From: Taishania sp965247975
Lineage (GTDB): Bacteria; Bacteroidota; Bacteroidia; Flavobacteriales_D; Crocinitomicaceae
Reading direction: 5' to 3'
NCBI GenBank assembly: GCA_965247975.1
Contig: OZ252050.1
Span: forward strand, 3,968,001-4,032,000
Length of the DNA: 64,000 nt
Made by a program: the position numbers and the translations under genes. The stretch's first letter is position 1. Each line of letters starts with the position of its first letter. Shown piece after piece: positions 15,479 through 25,756 of this stretch. Under the pieces are notes generated by a model. The model searched no databases and was not told the DNA's origin. It was given only the letters and a program-made list of their open reading frames with translations.

Positions 15479-16966
15479 ATGAAACAATTCATTCTTCTTG
15501 TTTTTTGTCTTTTTCAGTTCATGGGCTTTGGTCAAATGGAATTCTCCCTAACGAAACATGATTTCGGTGACCTCGAATCCTATGACAATCGCTTTGTGGA
15601 TCTTGAAATCACAAATCATGGTTCGAAACAAGGATACATTTTAAGTGTTCGCAAACCGAGCGAAGTGGTGTATATTCAAAATCATGCATTGATTGCCAAA
15701 GACAGCACGGTTACGGTTCGTTTTCAAGTGAATCCAAAACAAAAAGGACGATTCAACTACGAAATCCAGGTTTTTACGAGTGACAAAGGTGAAGCAACGA
15801 TTGTTAAACTCTCCGGAAATTTAAAATCGATCGGTCAAAATGCAACCAGTTCTTTGACTGCTTGTCCAGATTTTAATAGTCATCCTGCAGGTCGAAAAGC
15901 AAATAGTTTTGAAATGACGGTGATTACCATCGACAAAGAAACTCGTGAAGAATTGAGTCAATCGACTGTTTCTATGATTCAAGGAGGAAAAATTGCGTGG
16001 TCATCCAAAACAGATAAACGCGGTAAAATTCGCAAAGAAGGAACAATAGGCTTGGCATACTTTCATGCAAAACACGCGAACTATTTACCCGCTGAGAAAG
16101 GAGCATTTGTAAGCAATGAACGCAATCAAATCATTATCGAATTGGAGAAAGATCCAAAGAAAATAGATGAACCACCGCTTGCTCGCCAAGATGAAATTGT
16201 GATTGAAATTGAGCCGACAAAACCAGATGCGCCTGCGGTGCCCGAAACTCCTGTTGTTACATCCACCGAGATCGTGGTGGAAACACCTGTAACGCCTTCT
16301 GTTCCTGAAGAAATTGAATGGAGCACCGAAGAAACAACCAACCTGGAAGTAGAAACTCCGATTGCTTTGACAGAAATTCCATCTGACAATTTCGACGAAA
16401 GTTATTTCAAGCCCGTTAACGTAACATTTGTCCTCGATATTTCTTCATCCATGATTCATGAAGATCGCTTGGAATTGATGAAATATTCATTGAACCAATT
16501 GTCGGATATGCTGCGCCCTCAAGACAAAGTAACAATTGTGACGTATGCAACCGATACCAAAATTTTGTTACCAACGATGCCCGGTTCGGAAAAAGAAGCC
16601 ATGCAAACTATTGTTGGAAAATTGAAAGCATCTGGGATGACTGCTGGTGGCGAAGGAATAAAAATGGGCTACAAACAAGCCGAAAAAGCATTTATTCAAG
16701 GAGGTGTAAATCATGTGATTATCATCACTGACGGTGGTTTCAATAAAAAATCAGAAGATTTCAAAAAATACATCGAAGAAGGTAAAAAGAAAGGCATTGA
16801 ATTGTCGGTTGTTGGAATAAAAAACCAAGAAAAAGACGTTGCATCGATGAAAGAAATCGCGACGCTTGGAGGTGGAACGTATATTCCTATATTCAAATTG
16901 ATTGATGCGCAAGAAAATTTACGCCAAGCGATTCGGGTGTTGAGTTTTGTGCAGAATACTAAATGA
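15479..16966 (+). CDS. Exported vWA-domain protein with ASH/DUF1573-like N-terminal domain
   Basis: The protein has 495 residues. A signal peptide covers about 1-18 (MKQFILLVFCLFQFMGFGQ). Residues 20-115 resemble the immunoglobulin-like DUF1573/ASH fold (FGDLESYDNRFVDLEITNHG, then VRFQVNPKQKGRFNYEIQVF). Residues 150-225 look like a carboxypeptidase-regulatory beta-sandwich. A Pro/Val/Thr/Glu linker (230-310) leads to a von Willebrand A domain (about 318-490) with a complete MIDAS: DISSS, T in SGMTAGGEGI, and ITDGG. It is probably periplasmic or surface-exposed and binds a protein ligand through a metal ion. It is followed by a converging gene two bases away. Partner unknown. Confidence 0.85.
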   Translation: MKQFILLVFCLFQFMGFGQMEFSLTKHDFGDLESYDNRFVDLEITNHGSKQGYILSVRKPSEVVYIQNHALIAKDSTVTVRFQVNPKQKGRFNYEIQVFTSDKGEATIVKLSGNLKSIGQNATSSLTACPDFNSHPAGRKANSFEMTVITIDKETREELSQSTVSMIQGGKIAWSSKTDKRGKIRKEGTIGLAYFHAKHANYLPAEKGAFVSNERNQIIIELEKDPKKIDEPPLARQDEIVIEIEPTKPDAPAVPETPVVTSTEIVVETPVTPSVPEEIEWSTEETTNLEVETPIALTEIPSDNFDESYFKPVNVTFVLDISSSMIHEDRLELMKYSLNQLSDMLRPQDKVTIVTYATDTKILLPTMPGSEKEAMQTIVGKLKASGMTAGGEGIKMGYKQAEKAFIQGGVNHVIIITDGGFNKKSEDFKKYIEEGKKKGIELSVVGIKNQEKDVASMKEIATLGGGTYIPIFKLIDAQENLRQAIRVLSFVQNTK

Positions 16967-16968
16967 GG

Positions 16969-18861
16969 TCAACGCACAATAATTTTTTCCATTTCAAGAC
17001 GCTTTTTTCCATCGCGCAGGGAAACAAAATAAGTTCCAGAAGCAAAATTTAAAGGGAAAATATAATTGGTATTTCCTATTGGAATATCATAAGCCAAAAT
17101 GACTTTGCCAGTGAGATCATAAATTTCTAAAGTAGAACTATTTTCTTCAACATTACCAACATAAATTGCCAACGGCTCGCCTGATTTTATTGGATTAGGA
17201 AAAATAGTTAAAAGTGTTCCATCACCAACATTTATAACAGATGTGTCAACTGGCATTGGTGGAATTGTGACCATCGCTGTAAGTGTATCATTCATGCCAG
17301 TACAGCCAAAACCTATCAAAGTTACTAGATAATCTCCTGAGCTTGAATAAGTATGTTGTACATTCGTTTCATATTCAGAGGTGCTTAATTGGGTTCCATC
17401 GCCAAAACTCCATAAATAACTACCACTTTGAATTGAATTATTAGTAAGCAAAAGTTTCAAACTGTCTTGATTCTGATAACTAAATGCGGTTTCTGGATCG
17501 GCCAAGAAGCCTAAACAATTTGTTTTTAAAACATAACCAAACTGCCCTAAATTTCCAGCCATGATAGAATCAGTATTAAAAACACTACCACAGGCTATGT
17601 AACCTCCATCCGTAGTAAGTTCAAAATCAGTTATTTTGTAATATGGATCATTGATACTATCTGCAGGTTGCCAATAAAAATAATCCCTATTCCAAAGTGT
17701 TTGGCCACTAGTAGTTTTATTAAAAATGCGCACAGTTTCAAAAACTCGAAGTGTGTACCAAAGTGTTGAGTCATACATTAAAGCGTGGGTATAGGTGCTT
17801 GCGCCTGCAAAAATAGTATCACTTATTTTATGCATTTGAAAAGGAAGGGCATAAAAATCATATCCAGCTCCGTAAAGTGACATGAAGTTGGTGTCTTTCC
17901 AAATAATATCCAAGTTTTCATCAACCATGGCGATTGTTGGTCTATATACTCGCATTAATATACCGTTTTCATCAAGCATTGTTGAATTTTCGATGTAAGG
18001 AATGATCATTGTGCTATCTGAAATTTGCAAAAAACAATTTAGTGAAAACGTGAAAGGCGTATCTTGAAAAATTTTATGATCTAAAATGTTACCATTCTGA
18101 TCAAGTCGATAAAAATGAATACGAGCCCATTCTTGCAATGCTTGACCCATAACTTGATACTCCATAACAGACAGGTAAATTTCTCCGTTTTCCAAAATTC
18201 TTACTTGATTTCCATGATAACTAGGGCTATTTATGTTATTAATGCTTGTATGTATTTTTTTCGTCCAAATTATTGCTCCATCCAATTTCATTTTAAAAAG
18301 AAGCATAGCATAATCTTCTGCATAATTGACATCTTGAATTATTGACTCATTGTTGTAATAAAAATACCCAATCACCGTACTATCCAAATTGTTCGATATA
18401 AATTGACCATAATCATAAAAAACAAGACTATCTGAAACAAACAAATCCAAATTTAAACTTTGAATTAAATTGCCTTGTGCATCAAACTCTGTGTAGTTCG
18501 GCTTTCTAATGTTAGGTAATCCTATTAATTGATTGGTATAGCCTACATTAAAATTACCTCGAAAATTCGTGTCAAGTTGTGTTTTCGCTCCATAGGATAA
18601 ATTAAATTCGCTTGGAGTCACATCTATGTATTGTGAAGTCACATCTCCATCGAAACTTAACTTCCCAAAAACAACATCACATCTTTGCGCACCACTTCCG
18701 GATGATCCTGTAAAATAATAACATGAATCCGTCACGAAAATGTTATTGACATTTGCAAAAGTGTCTTCAAATAAGTAGATTTTTTGAAAATTTTGGGCAT
18801 ACAAAGATGCATTACAACATATATATGCTAAAAATACAAAAAGGAAAACTAATTTTTTCAT
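16969..18861 (-). CDS. Secreted protein with PKD domain and T9SS type A sorting domain
   Basis: I start at the ATG at 18859-18861, five codons after the first possible ATG, because it opens the signal peptide MKKLVFLFVFLAYICCNASL; this gives 630 residues. Residues about 25-450 form a large region with repeated WD/beta-propeller-like Asp- and Trp-rich strands but no named family. A PKD-like domain follows (SYLWSFGDGTQLSTSEYETN and QHTYSSSGDYLVTLIGFGC). The end is a type A sorting domain: LTIFPNPIKSGEPLAIYV, LEIYDLTGKVI, FASGTYFVSLRDGKKRLEME and KIIVR. The sorting domain directs export across the outer membrane by the type IX system. Function of the cargo is unknown. Confidence 0.88.
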   Translation of the reverse strand: MKKLVFLFVFLAYICCNASLYAQNFQKIYLFEDTFANVNNIFVTDSCYYFTGSSGSGAQRCDVVFGKLSFDGDVTSQYIDVTPSEFNLSYGAKTQLDTNFRGNFNVGYTNQLIGLPNIRKPNYTEFDAQGNLIQSLNLDLFVSDSLVFYDYGQFISNNLDSTVIGYFYYNNESIIQDVNYAEDYAMLLFKMKLDGAIIWTKKIHTSINNINSPSYHGNQVRILENGEIYLSVMEYQVMGQALQEWARIHFYRLDQNGNILDHKIFQDTPFTFSLNCFLQISDSTMIIPYIENSTMLDENGILMRVYRPTIAMVDENLDIIWKDTNFMSLYGAGYDFYALPFQMHKISDTIFAGASTYTHALMYDSTLWYTLRVFETVRIFNKTTSGQTLWNRDYFYWQPADSINDPYYKITDFELTTDGGYIACGSVFNTDSIMAGNLGQFGYVLKTNCLGFLADPETAFSYQNQDSLKLLLTNNSIQSGSYLWSFGDGTQLSTSEYETNVQHTYSSSGDYLVTLIGFGCTGMNDTLTAMVTIPPMPVDTSVINVGDGTLLTIFPNPIKSGEPLAIYVGNVEENSSTLEIYDLTGKVILAYDIPIGNTNYIFPLNFASGTYFVSLRDGKKRLEMEKIIVR

Positions 18862-18988
18862 AAAATATCTATCCAAATTAGACCAAAATTTTCATTTCTC
18901 CAAATCTTACACAGCGTCAATTCATTCTCAAAATCTGTGCTACCGAATTTTCTATCGAATATTCTTGTATTTTTAGCGTTGTTCAAGC

Positions 18989-20545
18989 ATGAATTTATAT
19001 TCAAATAAACAAAATTGGAAAATCGCTTTTCTAGTGGTAGCCTTACTTCTAGTAGGACTTTCTTTGTTTGTATCTAATCAAATTGTTTCAAAAGTTGGCG
19101 AGCAAGAAAAGCAACGTGCCAAACAATGGGCGGATGCGATTAAGAAAAAAGTGGAGTTGATTCAATTAACCAACAGAACCTTTACTCAATTGCGGGAAAA
19201 AGAACGCGAAAAAATGGAACTTTGGATCAAAGCCACAAAAGAAGTTTCCGAACAAACTTTTTCTGATCAAATTCCTGAATTTCAGTTGCAAATAGTGAAG
19301 GACAATGTGAACATTCCTGTTATTTTAATCAGCAATGATAATGAAATTTCGGGCTATCGCAATATTGCTTTTGATACAACGGAAATGCGACCGATTTACC
19401 CCAATTTGACAGCAAAGGATCTTGAAAAAAAATACGAAGATTCGCTTGTTTCATTGGCGGAAATTTGGAAGAAGAAAAATCCATCGTTTACCATTGAAGT
19501 ATATGAAGGCTTGTTCATGACCTATGTTTACGACGATTCCAAGGAAATCACTAAGCTCGAAAAAGAACGCGATTCATTGTTTCGATCTTTCAACAAAGAA
19601 TTAATTAATAACGAAGGTTTGGTTCCTGTCGTTTTGTTGGACCAAAAAACGCGCGAAGTCATCGAAAGCAATATTGCAAAAGAAAAACTAACTCCAGCGG
19701 AATTGCCGAAAACAATTGCTCATCTTGCCCAACAAAATGATTCCTTGCTTGTTGTTTCCACCAAAGATCATCCTAATGTTTTGTATGTAGATAGCAGTCC
19801 CGAACTTAAACAAATGCAGTATTTTCCATACATTCAGTTCTTTATCATCGGACTATTTGTGTTCATTGGCTACCTGATTTTCAGCACGTTCCGCAAGGCA
19901 GAGCAAAATCAAGTTTGGGCTGGAATGGCGAAAGAAACTGCCCATCAACTTGGTACACCATTGTCATCCTTAATGGCTTGGGTTCAATTACTGGAGGCAA
20001 AAGACATTGACCCAATGATTGCAGATGAAATGCAAAAAGACGTGACCCGACTGCAAAAAGTAAGCGATCGCTTTTCAAAAATTGGCTCAGAAGCCAAACT
20101 GGACGATACCGATTTGAATCAAACAGTCAAAGAAGTGGTTGAATATTTACGTCCTCGGATTTCTGAGAAAGTGGCCATTCATTTCATTGAAGACAGCTCC
20201 ATTCGCGCCAACCACAATGCTCCTCTAATTGAATGGGTAGTGGAAAATATTTGCAAAAATGCTGTTGATGCCATGGAAGGAAAGGGCGAACTTACCTTGA
20301 CGATGAGTTATTCTCCTGAATGGGCACATATCACCATCAAAGACAACGGAAAGGGAATGACTCCAAAACAAATTAAATCCATTTTCAAACCAGGTTATAC
20401 CACCAAACAACGTGGTTGGGGACTTGGGCTGTCGCTTGTACGCAGAATTGTGAAAGAATACCATCACGGACGCGTTTACGTTGTGGAATCACATGTGAAT
20501 GTTGGTACTACGTTTCGAATTAGCATACCGATGAAACAAGATTAA
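18989..20545 (+). CDS. Membrane sensor histidine kinase
   Basis: The protein has 518 residues with two transmembrane helices (about 12-30 and 279-299) bounding a periplasmic sensor region of roughly 245 residues with no recognised domain. The cytoplasmic part begins with the dimerisation/phosphoacceptor segment MAKETAHQLGTPLSSLMAWV (H319). The ATP-binding domain shows the N box NICKNAVDAMEG (N424), D box IKDNGKGM (D452) and G box GWGLGLSLVRRI. No response regulator gene is adjacent; it is flanked by a T9SS cargo gene on the other strand and a lipoprotein gene ten bases downstream. It is an orphan kinase as far as this window shows. Confidence 0.93.
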   Translation: MNLYSNKQNWKIAFLVVALLLVGLSLFVSNQIVSKVGEQEKQRAKQWADAIKKKVELIQLTNRTFTQLREKEREKMELWIKATKEVSEQTFSDQIPEFQLQIVKDNVNIPVILISNDNEISGYRNIAFDTTEMRPIYPNLTAKDLEKKYEDSLVSLAEIWKKKNPSFTIEVYEGLFMTYVYDDSKEITKLEKERDSLFRSFNKELINNEGLVPVVLLDQKTREVIESNIAKEKLTPAELPKTIAHLAQQNDSLLVVSTKDHPNVLYVDSSPELKQMQYFPYIQFFIIGLFVFIGYLIFSTFRKAEQNQVWAGMAKETAHQLGTPLSSLMAWVQLLEAKDIDPMIADEMQKDVTRLQKVSDRFSKIGSEAKLDDTDLNQTVKEVVEYLRPRISEKVAIHFIEDSSIRANHNAPLIEWVVENICKNAVDAMEGKGELTLTMSYSPEWAHITIKDNGKGMTPKQIKSIFKPGYTTKQRGWGLGLSLVRRIVKEYHHGRVYVVESHVNVGTTFRISIPMKQD

Positions 20546-20554
20546 CAATATGAA

Positions 20555-20995
20555 ATGAACAGAACACTAGTTACATTGCTAATTGGACTTTTAATTATGT
20601 CCTGTACAAGCAAACCAAGAGACACTTCTAAAGTTAGCGAAACCACTGTGCTAACCAAAAAAGAAATGTATGAGTTTATAATGAAAAAGAAGAAGTTCCA
20701 ACTCAAAATTAACGGACCTTGTGACGATGCCCTCGAAGACAAAATTCACCAAAGATCAACAGCTTATTTTGATTCTAAGACATTGACCGACAAAAATGCG
20801 ATTATTGAATTTAAATTTATCGATGCTTGTTGCAAAGAATTTTTAGGCGACTACACAATAGAAAATGATACGCTCAAATTTAAGTTTGAGCAAGTCAATG
20901 ATGAAGTCTGTCTGTGTTTGTGTTGGTACCGATACAAGCTTACAATTAACGAACCGAAAGAGAATTATGAAGAAATAATAATTGAAGAAAAATAA
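20555..20995 (+). CDS. Small cysteine-rich lipoprotein, unknown function
   Basis: The 146-residue protein has a lipoprotein signal ending in LLIMSCTSK (lipobox Cys about residue 17). The mature part contains several cysteines (PCDD, ACCKEF, EVCLCLCW) and short beta-strand-like stretches. I recognise no family. It begins ten bases after the histidine kinase stop on the same strand, so it is probably in the same transcript and could be a signalling partner of the kinase; this is inference from spacing only. Confidence 0.75.
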   Translation: MNRTLVTLLIGLLIMSCTSKPRDTSKVSETTVLTKKEMYEFIMKKKKFQLKINGPCDDALEDKIHQRSTAYFDSKTLTDKNAIIEFKFIDACCKEFLGDYTIENDTLKFKFEQVNDEVCLCLCWYRYKLTINEPKENYEEIIIEEK

Positions 20996-21027
20996 CGCTT
21001 ACTAAAAACCCTTAATTCACTATTTCA

Positions 21028-24000
21028 TCAAATTCCTTGCAAATCCACTTGTCGCATGGCAATAAATGATTTCAACACAACTTCGCCCGTTCCAGGAACA
21101 TTCACATGGATAAAGTAAACTCCTGAACCGATTGGAATGCCCTTGCTATTCACCAACAACCAATCTATCCAAGTTACGGGACTGTCTTTTTCAAACGATT
21201 TTATCAATTTACCTGACGAACCATAAATATTAATTGAGCATTTTTCAGGAAGATTGGTGATTTTTATTCTACTATCAATTCTATTTTTCTCGTATTCTGA
21301 AAAAGCGTAGTATGGATTTGGAACAACATTAATCAACTTTAGAGCATCCGCTAAAGCATTCGGATTTCGCACAGAAGTCGCCATTCCATCCATGTTCCAA
21401 GAATACATGGGTTTGCCATTGTTTATTCCAGTTGTAATATAGTTTTTATACTCCTTATTCATTCTCAACTTTATCGTAAGGTCTGAACTACGCGTTACTT
21501 TTCCTGGAATTGTAAGCGGATAACCGACCCACATCAAACTGCTAAAAACTCTTTTAAATGCATTTTTACCGTCAGCAACACTGCCATTTTGCATAATATC
21601 AAACTGCGTTTGCAAGAAATTCGCTGAAGTTTCATCCACAGCTGGATTGTAAGCTGGAATGTCCGTTAAGGTCTGATAAGCATTGACCTTATCCATATCA
21701 GCCGCAAAAACCCAAATTGGTTGAACACCACCAAAAATTGGTTCACCAGAACTTAAAACCGTTCTAGAAGTTGGATTCCAATTCATGTCATTTCCACGGT
21801 CTGTAGACAAAAATGAATTCTCTCCAAATGCCATGTGCATGCGCGTTCCAGTTTCTAAATCAACTGCATAACCAGGGAACCATCCCATTCCAGTGGTTCC
21901 TGATTGGTCATCCTGCATTTCTTTGTTCACACTTGGGCTTTTGCGCAATTCACCAGGTTTAGCACCACCAACATTCAGCGATGGCACTCTTCCCATCTCA
22001 ATGACAGGGCATCTTGTCCATTTCGATTTATCGGAAGTGATGACAATGTTCACACTTGGTAAATACGAAATTCCAGCGTTTTTGCGAACAAAGTCTATGT
22101 TTCCTAAATCACCCACTGGATGATACGCCAAAGGCATAAAATCAGCTTGATAGCCTGTCAATCGATGAGGCGCAACTCCGCCATTGAGCAGTTTTGCGTA
22201 GGTTTTCGCATTGTCAAAATCAATTTCATCTTTGTAATTCTTTGGATCAATCCAAGCATTGCTGCCAGCAGGTAAATGGTCTGTAACTGGCGAAGCATAC
22301 GTTCCTGAGCGAATCCAATTTGTTGGGAAAAACTGATCATTATCGGATACAAAAGTCATCCAGCGCTTGTTACTATCTACAAAACTTATGGATGCTGAAA
22401 GAGGATCCGTTACATAGTAATTCGTAGGTCCAGATTGTTCTGCTTGAACATATTTATTTTGATGAATTTGAATGGAAACGCCCCATTGAGGAATGAGTTG
22501 TTCATTGTCCATTTTTATCATTTGTTCAGAAAGAATGGAATCAATGATTGTTCCTCCTTGACTTGTATAGCGATATGCTGTCCAACGAGCTGTATCCGCA
22601 GCATTCGTTCCTGGATTGACATTGTAATTTCTAAATTTCAATTCAAAATAACCTGGTGCTACATTCAACGGATCAACAACTTTCACCTTAATTGGTCCAC
22701 CATTTAATTCATAAGTTGGATTGGCCATTGAGCCGAATTGAACAATTTGATTTTCGGATGCTGTGGTCAACTCCAAAATGCCATAACCATTCCCAGTTCC
22801 ATCTAAGCGGGTAATTCTTGGACTAGTTCCAAATTCCACATTTTGATACGTACCATCAATCTCTGGAATTGGATTATGTGGCACTGCTGAAACAACTTTT
22901 ATTTCTCCCAAGGCAGCTTTGCGACTTGGAAGATAGGGTTTCTTTTGGCCGTCAAGAGCTCCTGGATCTGTTGGGTTATAAGGAGCATAATTATTGTAAC
23001 CATAGGCAATTGCCATGTAGTGGTACGTTTTAAAATTAATTAGTCTCTTGTCGCCGGAAGCAAAAGCATCCTCTGTTAAATGAAATGCATGTTTTATACC
23101 CTCATTCGAGCCATCCACTCTCAAAGTAGGATAACTCCCCTCTGCATTAGCATCAAATTCAAAATTAATTAATTTGCTCACTTCATCTTTTATGTCGCAT
23201 TGTGCAACAAGCCTTGCTTTCGAAGGATCAGTCAATTCAGAAGAAGAAACTCCATCATTTACTAATTGATATACTTGGTATCCTTGAAAACGGTATTTCT
23301 TGTCTGCACTGGGGTCTGCTGAAACAATGAACGGATCCAATTCTTCATAATTTTCATTGTAATTGTTAGATGTAGGAGTGTTAGAAAGGTATAGAATCAA
23401 CCCATTTTCAATTTCTTGCACATCGAGTTCAGGCGCATGAGGACCATCCAAGACACGAAAACAATTCTCGAATAAAGCCTGTGCTTTATCGTCTGCTCTT
23501 CGCAATACTTCCACGGAAGCAAATGGTCCACCGCTAGTAGCTCTTGCCCAAACAACTCCCACAGTTATGTTATTTACTGCTCCAGGAACTAAAACAAATG
23601 GACCAGCAGATTGCACAAATCGCTTGTCATTTGGTAAATTCTGAGCTGTTTCTTCCGTCCATGGTACTTGTGGTATTCCATTCGTTCCCCAGCCAAGTGG
23701 ATCTGTATCACCTGGGAACATGAAATCACATGGCGTATTTGGATCTGCTTCTGGATCGGATATATGACCACTTCCCCCATAAATAAATTTAGAACCATCC
23801 TTCCAAATTCCACGCAAATAATTATAATAATCTATCGCATTTATCGGGTCTGTTTGATTAATATTTGCTCCGTTCGTTGTATTGCTATAATATAAGAATC
23901 GACGCATCCCAAATCGTTCATTGTCAATGATTCCATCTCCATAGCCAATTCCATTCAATGCTTCGTTTGTTCCGATCCCAAAAGCGTTATCTATACCATC

Positions 24001-25080
24001 ATTATCTTGAAATGGCCCTTCAAAGAAATCAACACCAACCGCTGGTGGATTGTCTCCATAGCCATAAAAACCAGCATTATCCGCATCAAAATTGTTTCCA
24101 TTGTAGTAGTAACCAAGGCCACGATTTACATCACATCCTACAAAATCGTCATACGGATTTCCGAGAGCGCCATCGGTGAATGAACCAAAATAAGTATTTG
24201 CCAAGGTTTGAGTTCCTCGATTGATCAATTCATAATTGTAAAACGTCATATTATTGATTTCATCGTTAGAAGCAAATGAAAATGCCTGGGCACGGATTTC
24301 CATTCCAATCGGTTCAGATTGCGTTTCGGTGTGAATGTTTCCTTTGTCATTCATAATCCACCAAAAATTTATATCACCATAAAGTGAAACTCTTCTATCA
24401 ACACCGCACTCTTTGGTTCTATCCAAATCATACCATGGGTAATCGCCATTTTCCCAATCGTAACTTCCGTTTTCGTTGTAGTCAAAGTAAGGTGCTAAGT
24501 AATAATCTTGTCCTTGACTTACATCACCATGGGCTGGCCAATTTTTTATAATACTTGGTACTACATAATTTGGGAAAAGTTCAGTTTGCGTGGAAGTTCC
24601 ATTTTCGGCATCATTCTCCCCTGCTTGAAACCAAGCTTTAAATTCGCGAACTTCATCCGCCGTTGAAATAAAATGCTGGTCATATTGTTCACATACTTCT
24701 GCTGTAACCGTCGCAAAATCTTGTGTCAATGGGCCGTTCCAGTAATCTTGACCATCTCGGTAACGCAACGCTGCCAATTTCAATTGACCCGTTAAATCAG
24801 TGCCTCCTAACCACAATGAACCAGTGAAAATACACATGATTCCAGAATTTTTTGGCACTTCATACATGGAGAAATTTTGCCCAGGAACCTGCCACAAATT
24901 TCCAGCTGTATGCACCAGAATGCGTGTGTTGTTTAAATCCATCATGTTTGTAGTATTCGGAGGAGTACACGCCGCTGCTTTCGCTGTTTTATTTACCGTC
25001 TTTTTTTCCGTACCTTCATACAGCTGACCGTAGACAGAAAAATTAAAATAAATAAATGTAAAAACGATAATATATTTCAT
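21028..25080 (-). CDS. Very large secreted protein with T9SS-like C-terminal target domain
   Basis: The protein has 1350 residues with an N-terminal signal (MKYIIVFTFIYFNFSVYGQL). The body is rich in Asn, Gly, Tyr and Trp, with Asp-rich loops such as YFDYNENGSYDWENGDYPWY (about residue 200) that could bind calcium. The C-terminus has VVPNPYYAFSEYEKNRIDSR, SINIYGSSGKLIKSFEKDSP and GSGVYFIHVNVPGTGEVVLKSF, which fits the beta-sandwich type A-like sorting domain and ends in FIAMRQVDLQGI. It should be exported by T9SS to the surface or medium. Proteins of this size and composition occur widely in Bacteroidota without known function. No stop or frameshift breaks the frame. Confidence 0.85.
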   Translation of the reverse strand: MKYIIVFTFIYFNFSVYGQLYEGTEKKTVNKTAKAAACTPPNTTNMMDLNNTRILVHTAGNLWQVPGQNFSMYEVPKNSGIMCIFTGSLWLGGTDLTGQLKLAALRYRDGQDYWNGPLTQDFATVTAEVCEQYDQHFISTADEVREFKAWFQAGENDAENGTSTQTELFPNYVVPSIIKNWPAHGDVSQGQDYYLAPYFDYNENGSYDWENGDYPWYDLDRTKECGVDRRVSLYGDINFWWIMNDKGNIHTETQSEPIGMEIRAQAFSFASNDEINNMTFYNYELINRGTQTLANTYFGSFTDGALGNPYDDFVGCDVNRGLGYYYNGNNFDADNAGFYGYGDNPPAVGVDFFEGPFQDNDGIDNAFGIGTNEALNGIGYGDGIIDNERFGMRRFLYYSNTTNGANINQTDPINAIDYYNYLRGIWKDGSKFIYGGSGHISDPEADPNTPCDFMFPGDTDPLGWGTNGIPQVPWTEETAQNLPNDKRFVQSAGPFVLVPGAVNNITVGVVWARATSGGPFASVEVLRRADDKAQALFENCFRVLDGPHAPELDVQEIENGLILYLSNTPTSNNYNENYEELDPFIVSADPSADKKYRFQGYQVYQLVNDGVSSSELTDPSKARLVAQCDIKDEVSKLINFEFDANAEGSYPTLRVDGSNEGIKHAFHLTEDAFASGDKRLINFKTYHYMAIAYGYNNYAPYNPTDPGALDGQKKPYLPSRKAALGEIKVVSAVPHNPIPEIDGTYQNVEFGTSPRITRLDGTGNGYGILELTTASENQIVQFGSMANPTYELNGGPIKVKVVDPLNVAPGYFELKFRNYNVNPGTNAADTARWTAYRYTSQGGTIIDSILSEQMIKMDNEQLIPQWGVSIQIHQNKYVQAEQSGPTNYYVTDPLSASISFVDSNKRWMTFVSDNDQFFPTNWIRSGTYASPVTDHLPAGSNAWIDPKNYKDEIDFDNAKTYAKLLNGGVAPHRLTGYQADFMPLAYHPVGDLGNIDFVRKNAGISYLPSVNIVITSDKSKWTRCPVIEMGRVPSLNVGGAKPGELRKSPSVNKEMQDDQSGTTGMGWFPGYAVDLETGTRMHMAFGENSFLSTDRGNDMNWNPTSRTVLSSGEPIFGGVQPIWVFAADMDKVNAYQTLTDIPAYNPAVDETSANFLQTQFDIMQNGSVADGKNAFKRVFSSLMWVGYPLTIPGKVTRSSDLTIKLRMNKEYKNYITTGINNGKPMYSWNMDGMATSVRNPNALADALKLINVVPNPYYAFSEYEKNRIDSRIKITNLPEKCSINIYGSSGKLIKSFEKDSPVTWIDWLLVNSKGIPIGSGVYFIHVNVPGTGEVVLKSFIAMRQVDLQGI

Positions 25081-25199
25081 AAGAAGATTATTGATGGAAT
25101 AAAGTTACATTTTTTTTAAGATTAGCCTGATTCCTTTTTTGCTAGATTTTTCAAATTTTAAACAAGTCTAACATTGCTTTTTTATCATGTTTAATCGAA

Positions 25200-25228
25200 T
25201 TGACTTTAATCATATTTTTGTAATTTTG
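25200..25228 (+). promoter_or_regulatory. Bacteroidota-type promoter before the DUF4920 lipoprotein
   Basis: TTG at 25200-25202 and TAATTTTG at 25221-25228 are 18 bases apart, matching the Bacteroidota primary sigma pattern (-33 TTG, -7 TAnnTTTG). The lipoprotein ATG follows 33 bases later. A second TATTTTTG at 25213-25220 overlaps. Confidence 0.6.
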
Positions 25229-25261
25229 CAAAGAATTTAAGCATCTACAAAAGTAACTCTC

Positions 25262-25756
25262 ATGAAATCAATTTATTTACTTGCTTCCCTACTCATCTTT
25301 TTAAGCGCTTGTGGTTCTGAAAAGAAAGAAAAAGAAATTGTCAAAGAAGAAAAATCATACGCTTCGTTTGGGAAAAAATTTTCTGAAAAAGATCCTTTAA
25401 GTACTGAACAAATGCTGGCAATATATGATAAATTAGAGGCAGGTGATACCGTAAATGCCAAATTTACTGGAACTATTTTTAGTGTTTGTCAAAAGAAAGG
25501 ATGCTGGATGGAAGTCGATTTGGACGATGATTATGCAGCTCACGTAACTTTCAAAGATTATGATTTCTTTGTTCCTTTAAACGCATCCGAATCTGTAGCG
25601 ATTGTGAATGGAAGGGCATTTGTCACAGAAACATCGGTGCTTGAACTAAAACACATCGCTGAAGACGAGGGTTTATCGCAAGAAGAAATTGATGCAATTA
25701 CAGAGCCAGAATATACCTTAGGTTTTATTGCTGACGGAGTTTTAATCGAAGAATAA
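25262..25756 (+). CDS. DUF4920 lipoprotein
   Basis: The 164-residue protein has a lipobox signal (LLASLLIFLSACGSEK; Cys17). The mature part matches the DUF4920 pattern: SYASFGKKFS, GTIFSVCQKKGCWMEVDL with a C-x4-GCW motif, VTFKDYDFFVPLNA and a closing YTLGFIADGVLIEE. This domain is found in Bacteroidota lipoproteins; the two cysteines and the surrounding OB-like pattern suggest metal or redox binding, but no activity is established. The stop codon overlaps the ATG of the next lipoprotein gene by one base (TAATG), so the two are translationally coupled and likely act together. A good promoter lies upstream. Confidence 0.85.
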   Translation: MKSIYLLASLLIFLSACGSEKKEKEIVKEEKSYASFGKKFSEKDPLSTEQMLAIYDKLEAGDTVNAKFTGTIFSVCQKKGCWMEVDLDDDYAAHVTFKDYDFFVPLNASESVAIVNGRAFVTETSVLELKHIAEDEGLSQEEIDAITEPEYTLGFIADGVLIEE